A stretch of 64,000 nucleotides of DNA from Epichloe hybrida (lineage: Eukaryota > Ascomycota > Sordariomycetes > Hypocreales > Clavicipitaceae). The notes beneath the pieces are model-generated. The model had not been told where the DNA came from, ran no database searches, and worked only from the letters and a program-made list of their open reading frames with translations. Both the position numbers and the translations under genes were made by a program. Shown here one piece after another: positions 48,026-60,509 of the stretch. The stretch lies in contig JAFEKR010000027.1 of NCBI GenBank assembly GCA_019022495.1, forward strand, positions 409,501 to 473,500, read 5' to 3'. How positions within the stretch are numbered: position 1 is the first letter of the stretch; the number at the start of each line of letters is the position of its first letter.

Positions 48026-49854
48026 CGGAAGGGGTAATTGGTTTCGAGCGAGCAGTGTGAAGGATGCGAAGCTGCACGTTACTGCACGTCATGCCATGGC
48101 ATGTATGTACTCATTAGCGACAGGCATCATGATCCTGCGAAGGAGTGAGTCCATGGACATTTTGTCCAGGACCAGTCGCCGGGGTCGCCTCAGGAAATTT
48201 ACTCTCTGCATCACAAACGTTGCTTTTGGTGAGTCTGAGATGACGCAAACAGTATCTCAACCTCTTTTGTAAAAGCCCTCCAGTCTCAGATATACATGTG
48301 ATGGAAACGAAGATGGACGCAACCAATAAGGGAGGATTGCCTTTTTTCTTTTTTCTTGCATGGACACAGCCTGTGGCGTTTCGATCGAACGAGGCATTTG
48401 AAACGCTCATTGGCAACAGGCAGCGTTCTGATGCATCGCCTCGTTCCGTTGGAGGAAACCCTCTCATGCTAATCCGTAGAAAATGGGGATTCACCACCTA
48501 CTAGGATGGAACGCTGCTCCGTACGGTGCGAAGATGGCCTCAAGCGTGCGGGTAGTAATGCATCATGTACGGATTATGTGTGTGTGTATGTGTGTACGGA
48601 GTACGGAGTACGGAGTATGCATGCCCGTTGTGCGAAGTAATATTACTCCGTATGAGCAGAGTTTTAACATGCGAATATTCCGCAGTCCGTACGGAGTAGA
48701 TTGCCTACATGATACGGATCCGTAAAACGTGGCTCGTGAAATGGTGATATCGCCATGGATGCCGCGAACATCGCACGCGGGACAAGCAAGCGGGAGGAAT
48801 GTTTCTGAAACACTCTGAATGAACAGCATAATCGATGATGGATTCTTCAAGGATCATCTTGGTCCTCAAGTGCTAAACACTCCGTAATCCGTAGTCCGTA
48901 CAGCATTGTGTTGCATTGTTGCTGTCCTGCGATGCATCCTGATGCTGACAGGGATGGACCGGATGACCACCCACCGGTGCCCCCTTGTCGCAATTGTGGC
49001 TTGCGCCAATGCCAAGCCAGTTGATTCCCGAAACGTGACACTGGGCCATGGACAACCCATGTTGCCCACCTCCACCTGCCCGGTGAATTAGCGCCTCGGC
49101 AGGAACGCCGAAGACAACTCACGCCACCTCGTCCGTATCAGCTCGTTGCCGAGCCGTCTTCGCATGTATGTATCATATCAAAAATCGCCTCGTCTGGACT
49201 TGGCAATCGTTAGGGCTTTGGGGGCGGGTGCGATAACCGAGAATGCTCGCCCAGTGAACCAGTCTGGCGTTTGGCGCGCTCTCGTTCTCAAAATGACCCC
49301 CCCTCCCCTCCCCCGTCCCCTTCTACTGCATCCGGCGGTTCCAAAGTGCTGATGGGAAACAAGGTTTTGGTCGGCCGTCATCAACAGATTGCTAGTCACT
49401 GCAACTGCCACTCCCCGAATATATGGTATGGATGGCGGGGAAGGGAGGGTGGACGCAAAGGAGCAGGGGAGCTGGAGCAGCGGTAGCAGCACGACGTTGA
49501 CCCAGAAAATAAACTCACTGGTCCCGAACGCTATGCCGACATGATGCCGTCTTCGTCTGCTCATTAATACATCATGCCGCATTCCTCCATCCGTTTCTTC
49601 TGGTGAATTGTTGCTGCCGTTGCTTTTGCTCTTCAACGCGACGTTGGGGCGACACCGTTTTCAACTCGTCAACAGATCTCACCCATTTTCCACGCAGCCC
49701 AAGCCGGTCCACAGTCCCTGGACTACGATCTGGATCAACCTCGCCAAATCAAACGTACGTGGCACCATTCACCAGCGGGTGATACGGGTGATACGGGCGC
49801 GCCGCCTGCCTCGGTTTCACTCATGAAGTGGGCATTCGAAATCGTAGGACCGAC
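48026..49854. other. Intergenic, rich in TACGGAGTA-type motifs
   Basis: No supported gene. ACGGAGT is tandemly repeated at about 48594-48618 behind a GTGTGTGTATGTGTG tract. Further TCCGTA/TACGGA motifs occur at about 48644, 48685-48698 and 48880-48901. A CCCCTCCCCTCCCCC tract is at about 49296-49318. A minus-strand frame at 49178-49636 is open but low-complexity and lacks a domain, so I do not call it. Confidence 0.5.
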
Positions 49855-51250
49855 ATGGAGTTCACAACTAAGCTGTTGATAGAATCATGGATTCTGTACG
49901 CCTTGGGAGTGTTACTCGTTGCGTGTCGAATGGCATCGCGGAGGATGAAGCTGGGGAAATGGAGGAACCTGATGATAGACGACTACTTGATGCTCTTTGC
50001 CTTGGTTCGTCTCTCCGAAACTGTCATGATGCTTCTCTCACCTAGTCCGTGGGCGACTTCACACCGCTAACAGTAGGACCATCTTTTCATTATTATTTTT
50101 TAACCTAATGACAGGTCAACTTTACCGGAGTCGTCATCTCAATCAACGAAGTCGCCAAGAATGGCAGCAATTACATGTCTCCGGAAGAAGCCGCGGCGCT
50201 CACGCCTGAAGGTGTTCACGATGCGGTATATGGCAGCATCATGACGTTTGTGCTGGAAATATTCACCATCACGGGCACTTGGACTGTCAAGGCCTGCCTT
50301 TTGATACTCTATGGTCGCCTCACGTGAGTAATAAAAATCTTTGTGTTGGTTCTTCTGGTGACTCCCTCTTCCTAGATGCTAATATAGTTCGCGGTAGGAG
50401 ACATACTCTCACACGACAACACCTGCTTGTCAAGATTACAGCAGGCTACTGCGGCTTCACATATGTCGTTGTCATCCTCTTGTTCATATTTTTCTGGTGC
50501 CACCCGACGTACGAATACTGGGCCGTGCCCGTCAGGATTAAACAATGCGCAACATACTACAACCACATGATCTTTGCGACAGCGTGCAACATCTCCTCCG
50601 ACATCATCCTTCTCTTCATCCCCGTTCCCATCATCCTGAAAACGCGGCTGCCGAAGAAGCGGAAAATCATTCTGACCTGCATCCTCGGTCTCGGAGTGCT
50701 CAACATCCTCGCGGCCATTCTCAACCGCTTCTACAACTTCAACAACCCCAACTCGTACGTCTTCTTGTACTGGTATGTCGCCGAGGTGGGAATCGCCATG
50801 CTAGTCGGCAACATGCCACTGTGCTGGCCCGTCCTGCGAGCCATATTCGGCGTCCACGACCAGACGGGCACGCCTGCGTATAAAGGCCAGACCATTAGCG
50901 GTGGCGGCCACAAGCACAAGAAACCCAAGAGCATGCTGAGCACCTCGGTCATGGGCACAACACTGTGGGACAAGCTGGATGACCAGGAGGAGGGCACTGC
51001 AGGACCAACCCGTTCTCACGAAGACCAACTGCCTTCGGATGAAGGCAGCCAGATCGAGCTGATACTACAAGGACATGCAAACAATCATCACCTAGCGGCA
51101 GTGAGCGCCAACGCAGAGTCATTAACACAAGTGCAACCGACATCCAATCCGATCGAGTCTGGCAGTGGCGACCAGCGCAACGGGGTTGCAGGGGACAAAA
51201 TTATGGTTGTAACCACTGTGGATGTTTCTTCATCAGACTCTCATCGGTGA
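49855..51250 (+). CDS. Fungal rhodopsin-domain integral membrane protein
   Basis: Exons 49855-50004, 50115-50323 and 50398-51250 join in frame to 403 aa. It has about seven predicted membrane segments: WILYALGVLLVACRM, LMIDDYLMLFALVNFTGVVIS, IMTFVLEIFTITGTWTVKACLLILY, YCGFTYVVVILLFIFFW, MIFATACNISSDIILLFIPVPII, IILTCILGLGVLNILAAIL and YVFLYWYVAEVGIAMLVGNMPLCWPVLRAIF. The DDYLM motif after the first helix and the W(Y)VAEVGIA..GNMPLCWPVLR block are signatures of the fungal rhodopsin-like family (PF20684). The tail from about 285 is long, polar and probably cytosolic. Ligand and role are unknown for most members; the family is distinct from opsins that bind retinal. The second intron's acceptor (50397) was chosen because nearer AG sites lead to stops. 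Confidence 0.85.
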
Positions 51251-53722
51251 AAAAGGGGGGAGTCGCAAAGCTCGACAGATGTGGAAGCTGTACAGAGTAG
51301 GCCGTCTTGGAAATGAACCTATATACTGCAGATAGCCTTGGATATAGATCGGCAGCTTTTTACATGGAAATACATTTTCGGTTCAGTGGACTGGCTGGGT
51401 TTCTCAAAAAGGACTTGGCTGGCGTGCAATTGTGGGATCGAGGGGCTAGGGTTTTCCGGCGATTTTCCGACACAGAAAGACGAAGCAAAGATACGGAATT
51501 TTAATATCTTCAGAAACGACGAGGCCTTACAAAAGTCACTTCACCATGACTACCCTTTAACTTGTAAGTCATATTTGAAGCCTGTGGAAATACGGACAAC
51601 ATAAGATACCAAGTTTCCTACTAAGTAGTATGCACATGTATTTGCACACAAGCCCATGTAGTGACCGGAGCGAGGCCCTACCGTGTCCAAAGAGATATCG
51701 AGCGTCCTACGGATTATTCAATCAACAACAAACAACGGCCCAGCACCCAGCACGACGCGTACCGGGCAAATAGTCCCATGAGTCGACAAAGTTGCTGGGA
51801 TGGACTCTCACTAAACATCAGCCGACTGACCGACCGCCCACGTCGCAAAAGAAAACAAAAATAAAAGAAAAACCCCCCCGTTACCCCTCCAAGTCCGAGC
51901 ACCCTGGCACCCTCTTCCTTGTACGGGGCGCAGATTTCAACACGCCAACACTTCGGTAGGATCAAGCCGCCCGCCACCCAATGATATGAAATTGTCAATG
52001 ATAAGACGATATATGACAGAGAGGAGAGCGGGAGCAGGAGCAGGGTGGAGGAAGGCTCGGCAATATATACATAATCCGTACAGAGCGTTTACGGAGTGTT
52101 GTTGATTTCCGTGCTTCGCCTGCTGAGAAGAGGGGGAAAAAAGTCGTGTCATGAGGTTGCAATGCCAAGTTCAGAGTGCAAGAATCCCCAACAAGGCCAT
52201 AAAGAGGGTCCCGGGTCGTGGCCGCACATGATGCTTGACTTTTCTCTCCCGGCTGATTCGCGCCGTGCCTAATAATAATCTTGGACAAGGGGGGTTGCAA
52301 TGGGCACGGCACGTCGAGGCAGACGGAGGGAGGCCCATGCTCGGGGGTCGAATGATGATAGCTGTCTCGGAAACAAGCCTGACACCGTGGATCAATTCCT
52401 TCGCCGGCATGGGCATGGGCATGGGCATGGGCATGGTTGCGTTTTTGGTCGAACTGGCACTCCGTAATCCGTAGAACAGAGGCTCCTTTTTTAGGACATG
52501 CAAGGGAAGGTGCGACGGAACGCTTGCCCCCCCCTCTCGCCGCGGCCACGGCCCCCCCAAAAAATGGCCTGATCGAACTTGCCAGACCCCAAAAGACAGC
52601 AAAGGCAACTTTGCAAGACAGTTGCGGGGAACGAAACATTGCAGTTTGCAGTTCAATCAATCGCCCCCCGTCCTCGGTACATCCGTCTCTCACGAAGCCG
52701 ATCCGCGCACATGTATGTACGGATTACCATGGCCATTTTTTGCCCTTTGTCGGCGCCGGGAACGCAACTGGGGGGCCGCATGCACGTAATCGACCGAGGC
52801 CGACGGCTAAAGAGGAAGGTGAAGGTCCCCATTTCCCCGTGTGGCCGCGTCTTGGCCATGTTCGCTGTGGTCCTGTGGATGAGCGCATACCGAGTAGACA
52901 AGCTTTCAGTTTTTGCCGGGATGCACTGCCCTGCCCGCGCTTCTGTCGGCCAATTCTGACTGATGATTATGGAAAAATTCGACACCAAGGTTGGGGTTGG
53001 GGTTGGGGGGAGTGGGCGAGACACACGCACACGCACACGCACACGCACACGCACAGGCGATGGTGTCTGGAAAAGGAGGATTTCATGCATGGAGGCAGGA
53101 AGGACGCCTGCCGGATCGACGGGCTGGTGTCCCGAATTGTCCCTCGTCTTCAAGTGCGTTTATGGTCTGATAGAGGAGGTGGCGTTTCGGCATTGCTTTA
53201 ATATTGCTTTGCATGTTGTATGTATGCATCATCTGTGCCGCATCTATGAGTCGCCTTCTATGTACTATCCTTTGTCAGCTTTCCACTCGTAACTGGTTCT
53301 GCGATCCTTCATCATCTTCCTCACCAGAGATAACGGGCGGGCTCGGATCTTGGTCAACTACCTCTTGCGCCATCGCCGAGCCATCATTTTTGATAAGTCC
53401 TGGGCTTGCGCATTTTTTCATCATTCATTCCTTGTTCAATCTTCGCCCGTAGCAGCTACTGGACTCGGCGTCATATCGTCTCATCTCCACTACGGTAGAC
53501 TTTGCGTTTGTGTCTTGCTTGGCAAGGGGGCGCCAGTGGCGGATGTCTCGCTCTACAAATCGAACCTCAGCGATCACGGCCTGACGCCGCATGACGATAC
53601 AGTGAAGATACCTTTTCCAAAAAAAAATCAAAAAAATCAAAAAAATCCCACCTGGCCCCCAAAATCAACCAACATCTCTTCACTCACATCCCTTTCGACC
53701 GGGCAACATAGCCAGCGAAACA
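51251..53722. other. Long intergenic region with several simple repeats
   Basis: No supported gene in 2.5 kb. It holds a GGGCAT hexamer run (52406-52436), a G-rich block (52993-53016), an adjacent ACACGC run (53021-53055) and TCCGTA/TACGGA motifs (about 52075, 52457 and 52707). Pyrimidine/AAAAATC repeats lie at 53620-53648, just before the permease gene. Overlapping open frames on both strands at 51995-53200 are caused by these repeats and lack domains. Confidence 0.5.
52993..53055 (+). repeat. G-quadruplex-like run next to a CA/CG alternating tract
   Basis: GGGGTTGGGGTTGGGGGGAGTGGG has four G runs spaced by 2-3 nt. It is followed within 5 nt by alternating ACACGC repeats (purine-pyrimidine alternation, Z-DNA-prone). 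It lies about 0.7 kb upstream of the permease start. Confidence 0.55.
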
Positions 53723-55596
53723 ATGGAACCGGCCTCCTCTTCCAACGGTGGGCATTATCAAACCCAGACGCTCGACGAGAAAGGCATCCCGCAACTGAGC
53801 GCGACTGCTTCTCGAGATGAGGAATTCGCTGGTGCTGCCGAGCATGGCGTTGCCGACAAGCTTCCTGTGTCGTCTACATGGAGGCGAGTCAACAGTCGCA
53901 TCGAAAATCTGGCTGGGTTCGAGGCTCGCGGCATCACCCGTGTTCTCCCAGAAGAGCGACAGCCTCCGTCCACCGCGAGCGATGTCCAGGTTGCCGTCAT
54001 GTGGTACAGCGCCAACATCTCGCTGAACAATCTGGCTGCAGCCATGTTGGGTCCCCTGACATATGAATTGGGCTTCTTGGATTGTGCCATCTGTGCAGTT
54101 CTCGGCGCGTTCGTCGGCAGTCTGACCACGGCTTACATGAGTATATGGGGTCCTCAAAGTGGAAACCGAACAATGGTGAGTTTTGCTTGCCCAAACAAAA
54201 GCCTCGGAGTCGCTGGCGCGAACTCTATCTTGCCTCCCGAATAGCCAAACCCAAAATGCGCCCGCGTCGTGAGAGATTTGGGCACAGATTACAGTGGGGA
54301 AATAAAATGAGAGAGAGAGAGAGAGTGCCAAGGAAAAAAAAACTCGTTCTTGCTAACACGGAAATTCCACCAAAACAGGTTGTTTTGCGGTTCTTCATGG
54401 GCTACTGGCCGTCCAAAGTCTTGTGCTTGCTCAACATCATTCTCATGATTGGCTACGCCACGATTGATGGCATCATTGGTGGTCAGGTCCTGTCCGCTGT
54501 CAGCGATGGCAAGATGACCATCATTGTGGGAATCGTCATTGTCAGCGTCGTATGCTGGGTAGTTGCAGTTTTCGGCATGGCCATTTTCCACAAATATGAA
54601 AGGTTTGCAACCCCCTCCCTCCCGGACACCCGCATCTGGGTTGCCATCTCGTTGGGAATGATTTGTGAGACACGAGTACAAATAACGACATGACATAGAT
54701 ACTCGTGGCTCCCGCAGACTCTTGTCCTGTTTGTCCTCATCGGCAGCGCTGGCGCCTACTTTGATGCGTCAGCGCCATCCAAGAACACCGGAGCCCTTCT
54801 CGCCGCACAGCGCCTGAGTTTCTTCAACATCTGCCTCTACGTGCCCAACTCGTGGGCGGGTGCCGCCTCCGACTTCTACGTGTACTATCCCGAGAAGACA
54901 TCCAAGCGCAAGATCTTCCTCCTCACCCTCGTGGGCCTCTGGACATCCTTCTCCCTCGTGTACCTCATTGCCATCGGACTGGGAACTGGCGTCGCCAACA
55001 GTCCCGCCTGGGCAGCCGCCAACAACATCGACACGGGTGCCCTCATTGTTGCCGGGTACGAGCCACTGAGGGGCTTCGGGCGATTTTGCTCCGTCGTGGT
55101 GTCCCTCGGCGTCATCGCCAACAGCATTCCCAGCACGTACTCGGCGGCCCTGGGCATCCAGGTCCTCGGCCGATATGCCAAGGTTGTGCCACGTCACGTC
55201 TGGTCGACGGTCATTGTTCTCGTCGAGTTCGTCCTCGCCGTGGCCGGCCGCGAGCACCTGTTCACCATATTCCAGAACTTCTGCGCCCTGATGGGGTACT
55301 GGGCCATGATCATGGTCTTGATTGTGCTCATGGAGCATCTCTTGTTCCGCGGTCGCCAGGGCTTCGACTGGTCGAGATGGGAGGACAAGGACTACCAGCC
55401 CCTGGGTCTTGCTGCGCTGGCTGCGTTCCTGGTCGGATGGGTCGGTGCTGTTCTCGGCATGGCCCAGGTGTGGTATACCGGGCCGTTGTCGGACCTGGCC
55501 TCGGGAGGTGACGTCGGCCTATGGATCGCGTGTGCATTCACGATTGTGTCGTTTCCCCCTCTGCGAGCCTTGGAGCTCAAAGTATTTGGGCGCTAG
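53723..55596 (+). CDS. Purine/cytosine permease, NCS1 family (Fcy2-like)
   Basis: Exons 53723-54175, 54379-54602 and 54699-55596 join in frame to 524 aa, the usual length for fungal Fcy2/Fcy21 transporters. A polar N-terminus (about 90 residues, NLAGFEARGITRVLPEER) precedes about 12 membrane segments. Family signatures are WYSANISLNNLAAAMLGPLTYELGF, AFVGSLTTAYMSIWGPQSGNRTMVVLRFFMGYWPSK and the central NSWAGAASDFYVYYPEKTSKRKIFLLTLVGLW. These proteins are proton symporters of cytosine and purines at the plasma membrane. The first intron (203 nt) contains a GA microsatellite (54309-54326). The ATG at 53723 is the first in frame. The gene is convergent with the GMC oxidoreductase. Confidence 0.9.
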
Positions 55597-56146
55597 AATG
55601 TCATATTCAATCACTTTTTTTTTCTCGTCATTGACTTTTGATCCACCACGCTGAGCGGCATCATTTCCGTACATATTTTTCACCACGTTCATTTTGAGGG
55701 AGGGGGAGGGGGGCCTTTTTCTTTTTTTTTTTTCATGTCGCAGCCCCACACCTTCCTTAGGCATCACTTTTCCTTTACACGCATCTCGCGAATCCGTGCC
55801 GTATCCAAGCTTCGACTCGCTCGTCGGTAGATATGATGGTCTTTGATAGATCTAGAAACTCAAGTAGAACATTCGTTTCCCTTGTTGAACTTGCGATGTT
55901 TCCGTCATTTGCATCATTCCACGGTTTTAAGACGGGCTTTTGTGAGGGACATTTTGGACGAAAAACATGTTTTAGAACAGTTCTATTTCTGTCAGATCTC
56001 TATTTCCCGAGCAGTCATCACGCGAGACTGCGTGACAGCAGCTAATCACAATGTAATGGTCAAGTTCGTCCCAGTCTTCCACTTACTGCTCCAGACTCGT
56101 TATTCGTCAGTCATACTGGTGGGCAATGAGTACTTCGTAAAGCGTC
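55597..56146. other. Convergent intergenic region
   Basis: Shared 3' region of the permease and GMC genes, with T-rich and G-rich tracts at about 55615-55623 and 55696-55734. No gene is supported. Confidence 0.5.
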
Positions 56147-58176
56147 CTATCGCCCATCTTCCAAGATCATGTGCGCGCCCTTTTCTGCAATAGCATAAAC
56201 AGTGGCTTGTAAATGGGCACTGATCTGCAGCGGCATCACACTCGCATCCACGACTCTCAATCCTCTGACGCCGTATACTCTCAGCCTCTCGTCTACGACG
56301 CCGCCCTCGATTCCGGCTCGTCCGCCCATGCCGCACGTTCCAACGGGATGCCAGTCGGTGACGGTGTGGTTCCTCACCCATTCTCTCAGCTGGGCGTCGT
56401 CTCCCGCGACCTCGGGCGTGGGATGTACTGGGGCGCGGATGATGTTGGCGAGGGGTTTCGTCGAGGCAATCTTTTGACCAAACAGGATGCATTCCTTCAT
56501 CATGTCTGCGTCGAGCTGGCCGTGGTAGCCGGCGTAGTAGGCGGGATCGATGACGGGCCTGACGTCTCCCGAGGTGTTGCCGCTGGGCGGCACGTGTATT
56601 GAGCCGACGGAGAATGGATGCTGCAGCATTTGAAGCATGGTGCCGTACTTCTTGGCGGGATCGCCCTTGAATGTGGTGCTCCAATTGCCGAGGTCGAAGA
56701 GGTATTCGACTTGGCCCATTGTGGAGGAGCCGTCGAGGCGGCTTCGCAGGATGGCACGCTTTTCAGCGTCGTAGGCTGTCACGGACGCTGCTCTGGCGTG
56801 CATGTCGGCCAAGGTGGTTTGGGGGACGGCCTGGGAGAAGGGAATGTACGTCAAGGCGCAGGGCAGGACGGTAAAGGGTCCTCGCTGTTCGCGCAAGTAT
56901 TTCTCCCTGGCCGCAGCGACAATGGCCTCGTCGGTGAGTAGATCGTCCGGGTTTGACAACGATGCGTCGACCTCGAATACCATGACAACCACTTGACACT
57001 TTTGGTTAGATACCACGCCAATGGGAAGCCGTGGGGGCGGGCGCGGGCAACTCAACTGATGTGGTCTTGGAGATTCTCCCCGACCATGGGACTGGCTACC
57101 TTGACCGATATTCCGGCCGGCTCCAGTACGTTCGGGTTTCCGATGCCTGACATTTCGAGGATCTGGGGGGATTTGACGGTGCCCGCAGATACGACCACCT
57201 CCCTCTGGACAGACACCACGTGCTCCTTGCCTCGGTGGCTGAAACGCACACCTGTAGCTACATGGTCGCCTTGGCCCTGGTCCTCTCTGAGAACAACTTC
57301 GCGTACCGTCGCTTCCGTCAAGACTTGAAGATTGGGACGTCGTGCGGCGGCGAGATAACTGGTCGAGTAGCTTCGAACAGCCGTCCTCGGGTCAACAGTG
57401 TTGACATTAGTCCACACTCCCACGTTGGACCCCGCAAGATGGGCCGAGTTGGTCTGGACACCGACCTCATTGAGCGTGGCATGCCATAGCTTGTGGGAAG
57501 GTGAATAGTCGGGCGAGTACGAGATCTGAATGGGACCAGATGTACCAAAGGCATCGGCTTCGTGGGTGGCTGCGTATTCGTCTCTCAGAGCTTGACTCGG
57601 TTGGTGGAATGTTTCCGATTTCTTGAAAAAGGGCCTACAGAACAACGTGAGTTGGTTTGTCATGACGCAGGGATTTATTTCAGTACAAAACTCGGGTGTG
57701 CAAAACAGGCATCGTGGGACGGGAAACCAAGCGCGACCACCACCGCAGGGGTCTCAAGCAGCTCGAACTCACAGCAACTTATCCCAGGCCCATCCCTTGT
57801 TTCCCAACGCTTCCCAGTCGTCGTAGTCCTCTTTATTTCCGCGTACCCAGGTCATGTAGTTCAGCGCACTCGTCCCGCCAAGCACTTTGCCTCTCGGCCA
57901 CGACAGTGCTCGACCGGCAAGACCCTCCTGTGGTTCCGTCTCAAACGCCCAGTCGAACTGGCCTCCGAGCGACCGGCCATAGAAGGCAGGAACATCAACA
58001 TTTTCGTCGCCTTGCGCGACGCCTCCAGCTTCGAGAACCCCAACCGTCAGCGACGCATCTTCAGCGAGCCGAGAAGCAACTGCCAAGCCTGCCGTCCCTC
58101 CTCCAACTATGATGTAGTCGAAGGAACTTTGGAGGAAGTCCTCTGCTGAAAGAGACGGTGTGAAGGGTTGGCCCAT
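56147..58176 (-). CDS. GMC (glucose-methanol-choline) family FAD oxidoreductase
   Basis: Exons 58176-57773, 57634-57057 and 56991-56147 join in frame to 608 aa. The N-terminus carries the FAD Rossmann motif FDYIIVGGGTAGLAVASRLAED and the GMC signature 1 region (WPRGKVLGGTSALNYMTWVRG). The second signature VVVSAGTVKSPQILEMSGIG is near the middle. Near the C-terminus are DWHPVGTCGMG, with the active-site His, and the second active-site His in MPLQISAHLQATVYAIAEKGA. No signal peptide is seen, so it is probably intracellular, closer to choline/alcohol-dehydrogenase-like members than to secreted aryl-alcohol oxidases. The start is the first real ATG (58176); the frame extends upstream only from a TTG. 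The substrate is unknown. Exon 3 could begin at other AGs, but only position 56991 keeps the frame. Confidence 0.88.
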
Positions 58177-60211
58177 CGTTTCGTGTTGGCCTTGCAAGTT
58201 TTTGGGGAGTTTTTTTTTTTTTGGTGGGTGGGAGTTTTGTCGACGTTATACGTGTTGAACGTATCGACGTCCCTCGGCTTGAACGTCCTCGCTAGGCAGG
58301 AATTGGCTGTGAAAGAATGTCTCAAGACAGAGTTGCAGAATCAATTACATGGCACGATTGCGAATGCGCAACGGTTGAAGGGAAAGGGAAGGCACGCGAC
58401 TACGTGCCCAGCCGCCGTCCGAAGCTGTGTCGAGCATGACGAGCCACGACAGCACGGCATTGGAGACGTGAGGCGCCTCGACCGAGGAGAAACTCTCCAC
58501 AGTAAACGAGAGCCTCCTCCAATAGGAACCGGTGTCAACGTTCGAGTATGTTGGCACCACCGACCTACATACGAGCACAAACATATTCGCCGCGTATGTA
58601 TGATCGGCGAGGGAGACTCACAGATATACATGCATACTTATGTACATACATGATGACATACACGATGACATACACGATGACATACGTGATGGCTTTGGCG
58701 TCTGCACATGTACATATGTATGGAATGCGGCAACATCCGTGGCAAGCGAAACTTGCAAACTGCTACTTTTGTCGAGTGCTTTCCCAGCACACTGCATTCT
58801 TGTCTGATGAAGACGCCAAGCCAAAATCATGCGCCGAGAATGACGTCATGTAGTACATACGTGCTCCGTATGAGGGCAGCCCAGGGGGGTGGTAATGGGA
58901 GTTGCCATGAGAAGCAGGGCACGCACGAATCACTTTTTCAAGGCACCGACGACTTGGCTTCAGGGTAGAATGGCGAAATGTTGTCTTTCATCAGCAGATG
59001 CATGTGGCGAGCTATGTATGTACGGATTATTACATACATGTACGGATTACATACATACGTTCCTGTTTCTTCACTCTTCTAGCATCCCCTGTGCGGGTGG
59101 GTCATGGATGTGTTTTCCTGTGCGTCGAGCATGTTTCGTTTCAGCGCCATGCATGCCCCTGTCGCGGCAAGTATCATCAGTCCACTCCCGGGCCACGTCA
59201 TGTGGTGATGCGAGTCATTTGTCACATCAACGAGCATTACATAATACCATGCCCCAACTAATACGGAGTAACCACCTACATAATAACCATTGTGAAGTAA
59301 TATCGGATGTGAGGCCATATCAACCGTGGCGAATGTCATTCAGGCAATTCAGGTCAAGACACTGCCAGGCCACTACATTATGCATTGACAGAGTTGGAAG
59401 GGGCAGTGGGCACATAATTTGGAGCAAATTACGGAGGAGCGTCAAGCAACCTGAATCGGTGTCGTGATCCCAGGACAGAGGCGAGGTCAAGCTTCCAACG
59501 CATGGAGCTTCTGCGCTGTTGTGATTCATATTGAGTTCGGCTCGACTGAGTTATTAGGCCGCCCCTCTCCTCCCAGGCGCCGTCCGATATCAGCAGGGAC
59601 GAATGATGGCTGATGGCTGATGGCTGCGATACACATGTGGGCGATTCAACAAAAAAAGCTAGCAAGTTCTGGAGGCGTGGTTGGGGCCGAACTCACCGAG
59701 AGTGCTACTACATGTACATACATGTACTTGCCTCCACGCGAAGGAATGGATGGATACTCACTGCCTCGTAAGTAGCCCTTCCAAGTTCCCACTCAAGGCA
59801 CATCTGAAAAGGGGTAAAGGATGACTGTCAGAAGCAAATACGACACTGTCACAGAGTTGGCTCAGGCCCTCAGGGAACCAGCCGATCTATCCGAAAAGGG
59901 GGACACGGTCGTAAGCACCCGGGGCCCACTCGGCTGAAGCCAATCTGCCGCCAATGCTCTTCTTCTCCATGTACATAGGCTAGCTAGCATCTTGTCTCGT
60001 ATTACGGAGTACTTGGTGGGTGCGGTGCTCAATAAGTTGCAAGGTGCAGGATGCGCCTCCTTTGGCACGTTGCTTATTATACCATCCCTGCTTTCGCGCA
60101 CTGTTTCGGCCTCAGGCATCCACACGGGAACTTCAACGTGTCCTCAAGATAAAGAGGTGCTGCGCCCGTCTGAAGTGAAGTGACCGTCTCGAATCGCACC
60201 AACCCAGTTCG
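58177..60211. other. Long intergenic region with CATGTACATA-type repeats
   Basis: Upstream of both the GMC gene (minus) and hacA (plus). It contains CACGATGACATA tandem repeats (about 58648-58690), TACGGATTA/CATACATG repeats (about 59018-59060), further TACGGAG motifs (58864, 59262, 59430 and 60002) and TACATGTACATACATGTAC (about 59708-59727). No gene is supported. Confidence 0.5.
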
Positions 60212-60382
60212 ATGAAGAATGAACACTTGTTCTTCTCGTCAAGTCCCGTCAAGACTCTTGGCACTGCACCCTATCTATCACCTGACTCGCACTCGCACTT
60301 ACTACCCACCTCCAGGTGGTTGACTCATTGGTTCGCGTCGCTGCCTGCCATTGTGATGCATTTGGGTTTTATCTGCCATTGA
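60212..60382 (+). promoter_or_regulatory. Candidate upstream ORF in the hacA leader
   Basis: An ATG at 60212 opens 56 codons ending TGA at 60380-60382, 127 nt before the hacA ATG. A second ATG in the same frame (60356) would give an 8-residue uORF with the same stop. Upstream ORFs in the leader are known for fungal hacA/hac1 mRNAs, where they lower translation until the leader is shortened under ER stress. Whether this one lies within the transcript cannot be seen. Confidence 0.45.
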
Positions 60383-60509
60383 GGGACTGGCCGCTTGCTT
60401 GCATCAGCTGCACTCCATCACACTTTGGGATCTGTTGCATATGTCCAAGAAACACCAACCTTCCGCCACAGTTTCTTCTCCTGAGGAACGTGCCACCGAC
60501 ACAAACACC

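Noticed and set aside
49178..49636. 152-codon minus-strand frame
   Set aside because: Its open state comes from C/T-rich low complexity; no start context, intron or domain support.
51995..53201. Large overlapping frames on both strands (up to 254 codons)
   Set aside because: They run through GGGCAT, ACACGC and G-run repeats, giving repeat peptides; no recognisable domain on either strand.
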